Source: an uncultured Mucilaginibacter sp. (GTDB lineage Bacteria > Bacteroidota > Bacteroidia > Sphingobacteriales > Sphingobacteriaceae). Taken from it: a stretch of DNA of 55,476 bases. Shown piece after piece: positions 24,554-33,207 of this stretch (positions are counted from its first letter, which is position 1; each line of letters starts with the position of its first letter). The DNA is taken from contig NZ_CALMAT010000079.1 of NCBI RefSeq assembly GCF_937859865.1, forward strand, positions 1-55,476. Direction: 5' to 3'. The position numbers and the translations under genes were made by a program. Below the pieces are notes generated by a model that was not told the origin of the DNA, did no database searches, and worked only from the letters and a program-made list of their open reading frames with translations.

Positions 24554-25549
24554 TTACACTTTCAATTTCAGCAAACGGTCGGCGTTGCCATGTAAAAACT
24601 TTTCCAAGTCTGCTGCCGGTAAATCCAAACTGTCTAAAAAAGCTTTTCCTTTTTCGTTTGCGCTAAAAGGATAATCTACCGAAAACATAATCCGGTCTAT
24701 ACCAAAAGTTTCGATGGCAGTTTTTAACGGCGGCAACGTAAAAAAGCCGCTGCTGGTAATGTTGATTTGCTGGCGTAAAACTTCGCTCAGGCTGCGGTCT
24801 GATTTTACCAGTTCTTTGTTCAGCATATCTTCGCTCCTGGCCATCATAAAGGGCAGCATTTCGCCCATGTGGCCAATAATCAGTTGCAGTTTTGGGAAAC
24901 GGTTTAACGTGCCTGAAGCAAACAGCCGCAATATATGGATGCCTGTTTCTGCATGCCAGCCAAAAGCGCCCGAAGCGAAAACCGAACTGATGGCAACGGG
25001 AAAATTACTGTAATAAGCTTCGCGTACAGCCTTTTGCGGAAAGTTTGGGTGAAGGTAAATTGGTACATCCAGCTCCTGCGCCTTTGATAAAATAGGGGCA
25101 AAAGAAGCATCGTCCAGAAAAAGGTTATTGGTGGTGCCGTTAATTAGCGCGCCGCAAAAACCTAATTCTTTGACGGCACGTTCCAGTTCATCTGCCGCAG
25201 CTTCGGGCGCGGTCATCGGTAAATGGGCAAAACCGGCAAAACGGGTTGGGTGCGCCGCAATTTTTTCGGCTAACACATTGTTGTATTCCCGCGCCAACTG
25301 CACGCTTTCTTCTGGCGGCAACAAATCTGCCCCGGCACCCGAAACCGACAAAACCTGCACAGTGATGCCCGCTTCGTCCATTGATTTTAACCGGACGTCG
25401 CCCACTTCCGGCAACAGCTTTTGTGCCTGCTGCATTATTGGCGGCGCTTTTTCGAGCGATGCCCAGCCGCGTTCGGCAATCGCTTCTTTGGGTATTCTTT
25501 TAACCAGTTCCGGCGAGGCGAAGTGTTCTTCTAAAGTTACTATACGCAT
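24554..25549 (-). CDS. Amidohydrolase-2 family metal-dependent hydrolase/decarboxylase
   Basis: TIM-barrel metal enzyme of 331 residues in the ACMSD/gamma-resorcylate decarboxylase group. Features are the N-terminal TLEEHFASPEL (ligand strand with Glu and His), the central DVPIYLHPNFP, the second His in LQLIIGHMGEMLPFM and the catalytic Asp in RIMFSVDYPFS. Such proteins decarboxylate or hydrolyse aromatic acids, but the exact substrate cannot be told. It is a single gene with no signal peptide. At 25099-25110 the strip DASFAP is encoded by a one-mismatch copy of the dispersed 12-mer. Confidence 0.85.
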   Translation of the reverse strand: MRIVTLEEHFASPELVKRIPKEAIAERGWASLEKAPPIMQQAQKLLPEVGDVRLKSMDEAGITVQVLSVSGAGADLLPPEESVQLAREYNNVLAEKIAAHPTRFAGFAHLPMTAPEAAADELERAVKELGFCGALINGTTNNLFLDDASFAPILSKAQELDVPIYLHPNFPQKAVREAYYSNFPVAISSVFASGAFGWHAETGIHILRLFASGTLNRFPKLQLIIGHMGEMLPFMMARSEDMLNKELVKSDRSLSEVLRQQINITSSGFFTLPPLKTAIETFGIDRIMFSVDYPFSANEKGKAFLDSLDLPAADLEKFLHGNADRLLKLKV

Positions 25550-25724
25550 GGAGTTGTGTTTTTTTAGATGAACAGCGGGAGGGATGGTGGAGTTTGTAAT
25601 ATTGTTGTGTGGGAGGAGGGATTATTTACAATTATAATTTCAGAATAAAGACAAATACTAAAATTAATTGACTGTAAATTTTAAAAAAAATCATAATTTT
25701 CCCTTTTTAAAATCAAATAAAAAC

Positions 25725-26957
25725 ATGTGTGTTTTCTTAACTTCTATCCATATAAATAAGGTTATTAATCTTGAAAATATAGACATCGATATAGACTCTC
25801 AACAGAAAAAACACCTTATTATTACAGGTAAAAATGGTTCTGGTAAAACTTCTTTATTAATTTCTATAGCTGATTTTTTACAAAGATTTCATTGTGATGT
25901 TAATTTAGATTTTTTAAAATTACATGAGTATGTTTCTTTATGGCAACAAGAGTTATCAAATAGAAAAAAAAACAATGCTCCAAGTAGCGATATTTTACAA
26001 GCAGAGCAAATGGTAAAATCATGTCAAGACGACTTAGAAAAAACTTTTGGTAAGGTTAATCTTAAATTTAATGATTTGTATGAACTGTCAAAAAAAGTTC
26101 AAAATCAAGACTATATTTTAGCATTTTATACTGCAAATCGTAAAACGGAAGTTACCGTCCCGGTCAACCCTGAGAAGCCAGACCTTAAACCTGTAAATGA
26201 TATTAATAAAACTAAAATAACTGAATTTATAAGGTTTTTAGTTGATTTAAAAATACAGGAAGCGCTTGCAAGAAATGAGAACAAAATACAGGAAGCAGAT
26301 GAAATCAAAGATTGGTTTATCAATTTTAATACTCTTTTAAAGCGTTTATTCGAGGATGAGAGCGTTATACTTGAATTTAATTATAAAGATTATTCGTTTA
26401 CAATATGTCAAAGCGACAAGAAGTTTGGGTTTAATGAGTTATCGGACGGCTATTCTGCAATTATTGACATAGTTGCAGACCTAATAATTAAAATGCAAGG
26501 ACAAAATTCTTTGACTCGAATATATGAAAAGCAAGGGATAGTACTTATTGATGAAATCGAAACACATCTCCATCTTAAGCTGCAGCGTGTAATACTTCCA
26601 ATGCTTACCGGGATATTTCCTAACATTCAGTTAATAGTAACCACGCATTCTCCATTTGTCTTAAATTCCTTAGAAAACGTTATTGCATATGATTTAGAGA
26701 GAAAAATAAGATTAGAAGATTTAACTGAATATTCATATGAGGCTTTAGCCGAAGGATATTTTAAAGTAGAGACTGATTCTAATTTTCTACAAACTAAGAT
26801 AGATAGATTTAAAGAACTTTCAGAAATTATAAATAAGGATTCTTCGGAACTTGAAGAATATGAAAGTTTAGACAAGGAATTTGCATCAATGGATGAAACC
26901 TTTGCTCCTATAAACGTTAAAGGGCAATACTTGCAAATCAAAATAGCTGACAAATAA
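25725..26957 (+). CDS. AAA ATPase of a Septu-like defence pair (PtuA-like)
   Basis: ATPase of 410 residues with an SMC/ABC-like head. I start it at ATG 25725; the open frame can be extended to a TTG at 25668. Walker A is GKNGSGKTS (35-43), Walker B is GIVLIDEIETHLH with D276-E277, and the H-loop follows in VTTHSPFVLNSLENVIAYD. Between them lies a charged, Lys/Glu-rich helical region. The HNH gene follows after 6 bases. ATPase plus HNH nuclease of this kind is the PtuA-PtuB pair of the Septu antiphage system, also found with retrons. Base composition is much more AT-rich than the neighbouring genes and no motif copy is present, which suggests recent transfer. Phage-sensing details are unknown. 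Confidence 0.72.
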   Translation: MCVFLTSIHINKVINLENIDIDIDSQQKKHLIITGKNGSGKTSLLISIADFLQRFHCDVNLDFLKLHEYVSLWQQELSNRKKNNAPSSDILQAEQMVKSCQDDLEKTFGKVNLKFNDLYELSKKVQNQDYILAFYTANRKTEVTVPVNPEKPDLKPVNDINKTKITEFIRFLVDLKIQEALARNENKIQEADEIKDWFINFNTLLKRLFEDESVILEFNYKDYSFTICQSDKKFGFNELSDGYSAIIDIVADLIIKMQGQNSLTRIYEKQGIVLIDEIETHLHLKLQRVILPMLTGIFPNIQLIVTTHSPFVLNSLENVIAYDLERKIRLEDLTEYSYEALAEGYFKVETDSNFLQTKIDRFKELSEIINKDSSELEEYESLDKEFASMDETFAPINVKGQYLQIKIADK

Positions 26958-26963
26958 ACTATT

Positions 26964-27617
26964 ATGATTAGGGTTTATAAAAGTGAAGTTGTTCCTCCAT
27001 CGTTGCAAGTTGAAAATTGCAAAAAATATGATAATCAAGACGTTCAGGATTCTTTAGTTAAGGATCAACATCAAAAGTGTTATTTATGTGAACAAAATAC
27101 AAATAAAAGCTACCAAATAGAACATCTAAGAGCAAAAGCTGAAAATTTTAATCCAGAATTAAAATTCGTTTGGACTAACTTGTTGTTATCTTGCTCTTAC
27201 TGTAATGGCAGAAAACCAAACAGTTTTAAGTTATTAGATCCAGTAACAAATAATGTTGAAGATATAATAACTCATCGTTTGGATTTTTCTAATAATATGG
27301 TTGTTTTTGAAACGAGTAGAAATGGTATCCAAGAAAACAATACAACGAAATTACTTTCTAAACTTTTTAATGGAGAAGTAAATCTGAGAGATAAAAAGAC
27401 ACAGATTTTATTTGAAGATTTACAAAGGGAAATTATTTTTTTTCTTGGTTTGCTAAATACTTATAATTTAAAAAAAGACCATGAGAATAAGCTGAAAGTT
27501 ATCGATAGTTTAAATATCAAAAAAGAGTTTTTGGCCTTTAAATATTGGATAATTAAGAATAACAAGACTTTTTATAATGATTTTAAGGAATACATTATTT
27601 GGAACAAACATTTTTAG
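26964..27617 (+). CDS. HNH endonuclease of a Septu-like defence pair (PtuB-like)
   Basis: Nuclease of 217 residues with an HNH zinc fold near the N-terminus: C39-x2-C42 in KCYLCEQ, H54 in IEHLRAKAE, then WTNLLLSCSYCNGRK with C77-x2-C80. The IEH ... W-x-NLL-x-SC-x-x-CN pattern matches the HNH family found with retrons and Septu (PtuB). It would cleave DNA or RNA once the upstream ATPase is activated. Start ATG at 26964. The C-terminal 100 residues are helical and unassigned. It ends at 27617; the next 150 bases show nothing I can identify. Confidence 0.72.
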   Translation: MIRVYKSEVVPPSLQVENCKKYDNQDVQDSLVKDQHQKCYLCEQNTNKSYQIEHLRAKAENFNPELKFVWTNLLLSCSYCNGRKPNSFKLLDPVTNNVEDIITHRLDFSNNMVVFETSRNGIQENNTTKLLSKLFNGEVNLRDKKTQILFEDLQREIIFFLGLLNTYNLKKDHENKLKVIDSLNIKKEFLAFKYWIIKNNKTFYNDFKEYIIWNKHF

Positions 27618-27720
27618 AGGAAAATTAACAGCTTTTGGGATGGCTTGTTTAGCCGAAAGCAAGTCAAAATCGGCACAAAAAATAATGGGTTGGGTTACAG
27701 GAGGTTTTGTTGGAAAAACG

Positions 27721-27748
27721 TGATTGCAAGTTTGGACAATTGCAATCA
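27721..27748 (-). terminator. Hairpin TGATTGCAA/TTGCAATCA
   Basis: Nine-base perfect arms with a ten-base loop. Read on the minus strand it is followed by CGTTTTT, so it could end transcription coming from the small genes at 27838-28294. Confidence 0.5.
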
Positions 27749-27770
27749 AACCACAACAAAAAACATGAGA

Positions 27771-27809
27771 TAAAAGAAGCATACAAGTTTGAATTGCATG
27801 CTTCTTTTA
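27771..27809. repeat. Inverted pair of the dispersed 12-mer, 15 bases apart
   Basis: TAAAAGAAGCAT at 27771-27782 and ATGCTTCTTTTA at 27798-27809, both exact, form a 12-bp perfect stem around a 15-base loop. Sitting between the convergent Septu-like and hypothetical genes, it may act as a two-way terminator. The forward copy has the tail TGGCATAAAATTTTGG. Confidence 0.88.
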
Positions 27810-27837
27810 TGGCATAAAATTTTGGATAAATTTAGAA

Positions 27838-28161
27838 TTAAGTACGCGGCCGTGTTGGCACAAAAGCCACCAAAAACTTTAAATCTTCGGCCGAAATACT
27901 TTTGGTGTTGATCAATTGCTCTTCGCTGTTTAAAGTTTGGTGCAACTTGGATTTGACGGAATGAAAAACCGGCAGCAAAACTTCGGGGAACATTTTAGCG
28001 GCAATGGTTGGATGATAATTCTTCTGGATCCGGGATCGTTCTTTATCAGTAACCAAACTTAATTGCCAGTTATCATCAGCCTTAAAACCATGTTCTTTGG
28101 CCGTGTTCATCAAATCGAACAAGTACATTCGGGTTTCGTTTTCTACGGTTTGCTCCTGCAT
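27838..28161 (-). CDS. Small hypothetical protein
   Basis: I start this gene at the ATG at 28161 (MQEQTVENETRMYLFDLMN, 107 residues). The longer frame would overlap the gene at 28163-28294, whose coding character is clearer. The product is soluble and mixed-charge, with KEHGFKADDNWQLSLVTDKER and a Pro/Arg-ending tail (FVPTRPRT). I do not recognise the family. One base separates it from the stop of the upstream Lys-rich gene, so the two are likely co-transcribed. Confidence 0.55.
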   Translation of the reverse strand: MQEQTVENETRMYLFDLMNTAKEHGFKADDNWQLSLVTDKERSRIQKNYHPTIAAKMFPEVLLPVFHSVKSKLHQTLNSEEQLINTKSISAEDLKFLVAFVPTRPRT

Positions 28162-28162
28162 G

Positions 28163-28294
28163 CTACTTGGATTTTTTAACCGGCGTCGTTTCTGATTTCG
28201 ACCCTTTATCAGATTGGTAGCTCGATTGTTTTTTGTTTGCATTGGTGCTTGGCGCTTTTTTGGCTTCCTTGGTTGATTTTTTTTCTTTGCTCAT
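28163..28294 (-). CDS. 43-residue Lys/Ser-rich protein
   Basis: Short ORF starting at ATG 28294 and stopping at 28163. Composition is extreme: MSKEKKSTKEAKKAPS, then Asn/Gln/Ser and SDKGSKSETTPVKKSK. It is entirely polar and strongly basic, so probably disordered and possibly nucleic-acid binding. One base separates its stop from the next start. The tight spacing and a conflicting frame in the overlapping longer ORF argue that this short frame is the real one. Function unknown. Confidence 0.5.
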   Translation of the reverse strand: MSKEKKSTKEAKKAPSTNANKKQSSYQSDKGSKSETTPVKKSK

Positions 28295-28481
28295 GGCTGG
28301 TTAAATTTTAGGGTTATCGGTTTCTGTTTAAATCTCAATGCTACTGTTATAAAAACATCATTTGCGATAGAAAAGTATGTTTTGCAGGAAAGTAATTGCT
28401 TAAAGGTAAGTACTTCAGCACAAAGAATTGTACAAATCAAAATATATATTCTTGCCAAAACCGACACCAATTTTATGCCTA

Positions 28482-28493
28482 TAAAAACAGTAT
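28482..28493 (-). repeat. Sister word (ATACTGTTTTTA), reverse copy
   Basis: Exact TAAAAACAGTAT, with tail ATAGGCATAAAATTGG on the minus strand, upstream of the alpha-galactosidase gene. Confidence 0.65.
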
Positions 28494-28578
28494 CAGGTAA
28501 AAAACGAGCCGGGCAGACATCGAAAATATATAAATTAGCTGCTGCTTTTATCCGCCTAAAATTAACCTGATTAAATTT

Positions 28579-30804
28579 ATGCAATTTCAATATCCAAAAG
28601 CTGTCGGCTTAAATATTTTCAAAAAAGCACAAATGCTGTTTTTACCGGCCTTTTTTTGGTGCGGAACCCAAGTGATGGCGCAGGCAAAAGTGATTGTGAT
28701 CGAATCTCTGCATAATGCCATCGCTTTAGAAGTTCGTGCCGATAAACGGGTTGGCCTAATTTACTTCGGAACAAAACTGGCCGACCGCAATGAGTACCAA
28801 AAAATTTCACCAGCACGCAGGCAAAGCGAAGATTATTCGGGGATTTTAAATTCGGCTTATACGCCAGCCGGTTCCCGCAATTTGGTAGAGCCGGCCATCG
28901 AAGTTACGCAAGCGGATGGCAACAACTCGCTGGATTTGCAATATGTAAGCGACCAAACGCAGCAGTTAGATCGCCATGTTTCCTTAACCAGCATCGTTTT
29001 AAAAGATCCGGTTTATGCTTTCCAGGTTATGTTGTATTATAAAGTTTATGCGGATGATGATGTGGTAGAGCAATGGTCGGTCATCAAACACACTGAAAAA
29101 AAGAACGTTACGCTGCAAAAGTTTGCTTCGGCCAACTTGTATTTCAGCTCAAATTCTTACTGGTTAAAACAGTACCACGGCGATTGGGCGCGCGAAATGC
29201 AACCGCAGGAAGCAGAACTGACGGCCGGAATTAAAGTGCTGGACAGCAAATTAGGGACGCGGGCCGATTTGTACCAGCCGCCGTCGTTTATGGTTTCTTT
29301 TGATCAAGCGGCAAGCGAAGATGAAGGAAAAGTATTGCTGGGTTCGTTGGAATGGTCGGGCAATTTTAAGATTGATTTGGAAGTTGACCCGATAAAAAAT
29401 TTGAGGTTGATTGCCGGCATAAATCCGTATGCTTCGGCCTACAGTTTAAAACCGAATGAAGAATTTAAAACGCCGGCCTTTGTTTATACTTATTCTGAGC
29501 ATGGAAAAGGAAATGCCAGCCGCAACTTGCAACGCTGGGCGCGGGACTACAAAATTGTAGATGGAAACGGCCCAAGGTTAACCATTTTGAACAATTGGGA
29601 ATCTACATATTTTGATTTTAACGAACCCAAACTTGCTGCTTTATTAAAAGATACCAAAAAACTTGGAACAGATGTTTTTTTGTTGGACGACGGCTGGTTT
29701 GGCAATAAATATCCAAGAAATGATGACCGTGCAGGTTTGGGCGACTGGCAGGAAAACAAAGCCAAACTGCCAAACGGAATTGGATATTTGGTGAAAGAGG
29801 CACAAGCTAACAGTGTAAAGTTTGGCATTTGGGTAGAGCCGGAAATGGTAAACCCAAAAAGCGAACTGTACGAGAAGCATCCGGATTGGGTGATCAAACA
29901 ACCCAACCGTGAAGAATATTACTTTCGCAACCAACTGGTTTTGGATCTGAGCAACCCAAAAGTGCAGGGTTTTGTGTTTGGTATCTTGGATAATTTGTTC
30001 ACCAAAAACCCCAAACTTGGATTTGTAAAATGGGACTGCAATTCGGTTATCTACAATGCATATTCAACTTACGAAAAAAACCAGTCGCATTTATACATTG
30101 ATTATGTAAAAGGTTTGTACAGCGTGTTAGAGCGGTTGCGTGCCAAATACCCAAAAGTGCCGATGATGTTGTGTTCCGGCGGCGGCGGAAGGGTAGATTA
30201 TGGCGCGTTAAAATACTTTACCGAGTATTGGCCAAGTGATAACACCGACCCGTTGGAGCGTATTTTTATCCAGTGGGAATATTCTTACTTTTTTCCGGCC
30301 ATTGCTTCGGACAACCACGTTACCGATTGGAGCAAAGCACCAATCAAGTTCCGCACAGACGTGGCGATGATGGGCAAATTGGGTTTTGATTTAATTGTAA
30401 GCAAACTGAACGAAAAAGACCTGCAATTTTGCCAGCAGGCCATCCAAACGTACCAAGGTTTTAGCGATGTGGTTTGGCACGGCGATCAATATCGGTTGTT
30501 AAGTCCGTGGAAGAATGATTTGGCCTCGATCCAATACTTAAAAACCGACAAAAGCAAAGCCATTGTTTTTAATTACTTGGTAAGCAACCGTTACGATGCC
30601 GGCAGTAAATTGCCCATCCAATTAAAAGGTTTGGATGCCAACAAAAATTACTTGGTAAAAGAAGTAAACTTGTATCCGGGAACCAGATCTGCAATCCAAG
30701 ACGATGCTGTTTTTACCGGTGATTATTTGATAAAAGTTGGGATTAACCCGGTTGTGAATGCGGGAAGGGCGAGTGTTATTTTGGAAGTGGATGAGGTGAG
30801 GTAA
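28579..30804 (+). CDS. GH36 alpha-galactosidase, secreted
   Basis: Glycosidase of 741 residues that would remove alpha-galactose from raffinose-type sugars or galactomannan. A signal-like segment ends near residue 36 (MLFLPAFFWCGTQVMAQ). An N-terminal beta domain is followed by the TIM barrel. The catalytic nucleophile is D486 in FVKWDCNSV and the acid/base D554 in YWPSDNTDPLERI; LLDDGWFG and CSGGGGRVDYG are family signatures. A C-terminal beta domain ends VILEVDEVR. The 3' end of this gene is duplicated at 31863-32120. Start at ATG 28579. It is a single gene, probably periplasmic. Confidence 0.93.
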   Translation: MQFQYPKAVGLNIFKKAQMLFLPAFFWCGTQVMAQAKVIVIESLHNAIALEVRADKRVGLIYFGTKLADRNEYQKISPARRQSEDYSGILNSAYTPAGSRNLVEPAIEVTQADGNNSLDLQYVSDQTQQLDRHVSLTSIVLKDPVYAFQVMLYYKVYADDDVVEQWSVIKHTEKKNVTLQKFASANLYFSSNSYWLKQYHGDWAREMQPQEAELTAGIKVLDSKLGTRADLYQPPSFMVSFDQAASEDEGKVLLGSLEWSGNFKIDLEVDPIKNLRLIAGINPYASAYSLKPNEEFKTPAFVYTYSEHGKGNASRNLQRWARDYKIVDGNGPRLTILNNWESTYFDFNEPKLAALLKDTKKLGTDVFLLDDGWFGNKYPRNDDRAGLGDWQENKAKLPNGIGYLVKEAQANSVKFGIWVEPEMVNPKSELYEKHPDWVIKQPNREEYYFRNQLVLDLSNPKVQGFVFGILDNLFTKNPKLGFVKWDCNSVIYNAYSTYEKNQSHLYIDYVKGLYSVLERLRAKYPKVPMMLCSGGGGRVDYGALKYFTEYWPSDNTDPLERIFIQWEYSYFFPAIASDNHVTDWSKAPIKFRTDVAMMGKLGFDLIVSKLNEKDLQFCQQAIQTYQGFSDVVWHGDQYRLLSPWKNDLASIQYLKTDKSKAIVFNYLVSNRYDAGSKLPIQLKGLDANKNYLVKEVNLYPGTRSAIQDDAVFTGDYLIKVGINPVVNAGRASVILEVDEVR

Positions 30805-30997
30805 GCACAATCAATAATAAGCACAAATTATCTTTATTATTGATAGTCTTAAATTTCTTGCGATAAACATATTTAATAATTAGAAAATCTGAATTGAGTT
30901 TTTCAATTAGTTCCTTCTAACCATTAAGTACTTTAATATTTGTTACAACAGAAAACAAGTATACAATAATAGTAAATCAAACATTGTTTATAATAAG

Positions 30998-31675
30998 TTA
31001 AAAGCTTTGGCCAATTGTAAGATAAAAGGTAACTGTTTTAAGTTTACTGATATCAATCCCTGTATTATTATTTACAAGAATGTTTGTCAAACCGAAATCA
31101 ATATTACCGCTTATTGCCCATCCTTTTGCTGCCTTAAATCCAAGAACGGTAGCTGCACCAAATTCTGTTTTTTTAAAATCCCCGTTATGACCGTATTTTA
31201 ATGGAATAGTTATTGGATCGTCTGAAAAAAGTGTTTGTTTATTTGCACCATTGAGGGCATAGGCAACATAAGGGCCTATACCTAAAAAAATATTAGCACC
31301 ATTGCCAATCGGTATATGCCCAATAAAGTCTAACGGGACTTCAAGATAATGCATTTTATAATTATTATCGACAGAAATGTTCCTACCATCTTTTATATAG
31401 GTAGCGTTCATAGTTCCGCCTTTACCCGAATAAAATATGGCGGGTTGGATAGAAAAATAATCATTAAATTTAAAGTCCACGTTGAAGCCTATAGAAAAAG
31501 GGCTTTCCATATTAGTATTAACATATTCTTTATACGCCGATTTTACATGGAGAAAAGCAAAGTTAGAGCCGCCTGACAATCCAAATGTTATGGGATTATC
31601 ATTATACCCAGAATATTGTGCATGTGCAATGGTAGTGGCAACCAGAAAAATGAAAATAAGTAGATATTTTTTCAT
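30998..31675 (-). CDS. Outer-membrane beta-barrel protein (porin-family)
   Basis: 225 residues with signal peptide MKKYLLIFIFLVATTIAHAQ and alternating hydrophobic beta-strands (FGLSGGSNFAFLHV, FSIGFNVDFKFNDYFSIQPAIFYSGKGG, YLEVPLDFIGHIPIG). It ends in an aromatic residue (TIGQSF), as outer-membrane barrels do. It belongs to the outer-membrane beta-barrel type common in Bacteroidota; specific function is unknown. It lies between the GH36 gene and its duplicated 3' end, is more AT-rich than the GH36 gene, and may have arrived with the neighbouring restriction-modification genes. Confidence 0.75.
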   Translation of the reverse strand: MKKYLLIFIFLVATTIAHAQYSGYNDNPITFGLSGGSNFAFLHVKSAYKEYVNTNMESPFSIGFNVDFKFNDYFSIQPAIFYSGKGGTMNATYIKDGRNISVDNNYKMHYLEVPLDFIGHIPIGNGANIFLGIGPYVAYALNGANKQTLFSDDPITIPLKYGHNGDFKKTEFGAATVLGFKAAKGWAISGNIDFGLTNILVNNNTGIDISKLKTVTFYLTIGQSF

Positions 31676-31862
31676 AATAAGTATTTAGATTTTAAGTCCA
31701 ACTATACTTACTATCACCTTTTAAGGTTACACGATATTAAAATAAAGTTCGTCAAGCGTTAGCTATTGATATTAATAAATGCTGTATTTATGGAATGTTT
31801 TTAACATCATAACCTTTATAGTAGCGAATGAAACCTATTAGTTTACCCGCAATGTTATTGTT

Positions 31863-32120
31863 TTGATTTGCAAATATTTGCTGTTTAATTATCTTACCGG
31901 CAACCACTATAAAACTGACAGTTATATACTTGTTCTGTTAAACAGACTTGAACTTGACAAGAAGTATATTGTAAAAGAAGTAAACTTGTACCGGGAAATC
32001 AAATCTCCAATCCAACACAATGCTGTTTTTACCGGTAATTTTTTAATGAAAGTTGGGATTAACCCGGTTGTAAATGCGGGAAGGGCAAGTGTTATTTTGG
32101 AGGTTGATGAGGTGAGGTAG
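31863..32120 (+). pseudogene. Duplicated 3' end of the GH36 alpha-galactosidase
   Basis: An open frame of 85 residues without a normal start (TTG at 31863) whose translation matches the last ~85 residues of the GH36 enzyme. FNYLTGNHY corresponds to FNYLVSNRY, YIVKEVNLY to YLVKEVNLY, and both end VGINPVVNAGRASVILEVDEVR apart from small changes upstream. Nucleotide similarity is highest over the last 100 bases. It is either the remnant of a second GH36 gene or a partial duplication formed when the intervening genes were inserted. Confidence 0.8.
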
Positions 32121-32271
32121 GTTTATTGTAAGTTTGGTTTTGATAAAAAAATTTAGATTTGTAATTGGTGAACTGAAAGGTGCGTTGATTTAAGAGTTAG
32201 GTGTTGTATTCGAGCTAACCGAATTGACAAAGCTTTTTTTATTTTACCTGCAAATTATTTAGACAGAAAAT

Positions 32272-33207
32272 ATGCATCCATTTGAAAAGGTTTTATCAGT
32301 TTCCAAAGAAGATGCTGAACTGGAACTTACAGGTATTAAAGAAATTACCTGGGCTGACTTTTGGCTTAACCCAAGAAGGTTAAGAGGCAGTGACTTTTTG
32401 ATGAGGTGGTCGCAAGGAGTTTGGAGCGAAAAACGCTTGACCGATGCAATAAACAACACAAACTTGTTTTATGCAATTGCATATGGACCAAGCGGAACCG
32501 CACCAACAAATGATGTAAGGGCATTTGAACTATACTTTGAACGGCTTGAAGCGGCGGGGCTTGGTAATATAAAAAGACCAGATTTATTAGTTTTTAAAAT
32601 AGAAGATAAGCTATTTGTAGACAAATTTCTCGAAGATATTGGAGGCGTTGAAGAACTGCCGTTCATTGTTGAAAATGAACTGCAGGAATTAGTACAAAAA
32701 GCTATTGTAGCAGTTGAATGTGAAAATTCACTTTGGGTAGCTGAAAAAATGCCTTTTTTTAATTCTCCACTCAAAGCACAAAAAAGACTGGGTGGAAAAT
32801 TGGGCCTTTCTAAATCTTCTGTTTTACCCACAATTATAATTAAAGAAGAAGACCGCATACCTTTAAAAGGCTGGCAGGAAATAAACAAAGTCCCTATCCA
32901 TGTTTGGCACGTATTTTTCGACAGGGCATACGGATTATCTTTTGATGAAGCGGAACGCTTAGTAAAAGATGGTTTAATTGAACCAACAATTCAAACTTTT
33001 CAAGCTCCTGGCGGGGCAACTACTAAAAAAGCGATTTATAAGCATTATTATCATTATGCCTATCCTCTCGGAATTTCGAAAGAAAGACCCGAACTAATTC
33101 CCGCTTATATTGAAGACAAAAACGGGCATATTTTACCTTATGTAAAATTTGAAGGTGGTACATTAGAAATTACTGTTGATGCGATAAATCTTTTAAAGCA
33201 ATTCTGA
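32272..33207 (+). CDS. Type II restriction endonuclease (putative)
   Basis: 311-residue protein encoded immediately before a DNA methyltransferase. A plausible nuclease core is RPDLLVFKI with P103-D104, followed by the strand IVAVECENSLWVAEKMPFF with E149/E151, compatible with a PD-(D/E)xK-type fold. No membrane segment or signal peptide is present. The stop overlaps the methyltransferase start (TGATG at 33205-33209), so the two are translationally coupled. The family may be AccI-like, but I cannot confirm this or read the recognition site. Low G+C and absence of motif copies suggest it was acquired. Confidence 0.65.
   Translation: MHPFEKVLSVSKEDAELELTGIKEITWADFWLNPRRLRGSDFLMRWSQGVWSEKRLTDAINNTNLFYAIAYGPSGTAPTNDVRAFELYFERLEAAGLGNIKRPDLLVFKIEDKLFVDKFLEDIGGVEELPFIVENELQELVQKAIVAVECENSLWVAEKMPFFNSPLKAQKRLGGKLGLSKSSVLPTIIIKEEDRIPLKGWQEINKVPIHVWHVFFDRAYGLSFDEAERLVKDGLIEPTIQTFQAPGGATTKKAIYKHYYHYAYPLGISKERPELIPAYIEDKNGHILPYVKFEGGTLEITVDAINLLKQF

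Noticed and set aside
27510-27782. A 90-residue minus-strand ORF overlapping the HNH gene
   Set aside because: It overlaps the clearly coding HNH gene for about 108 bases, begins inside a motif copy and resembles no family.
28162-28242. N-terminal extension of the 107-residue hypothetical protein (MQTKNNRATN)
   Set aside because: It overlaps the Lys-rich ORF, whose codon use is more natural, and that ORF's stop lies one base before the internal ATG.
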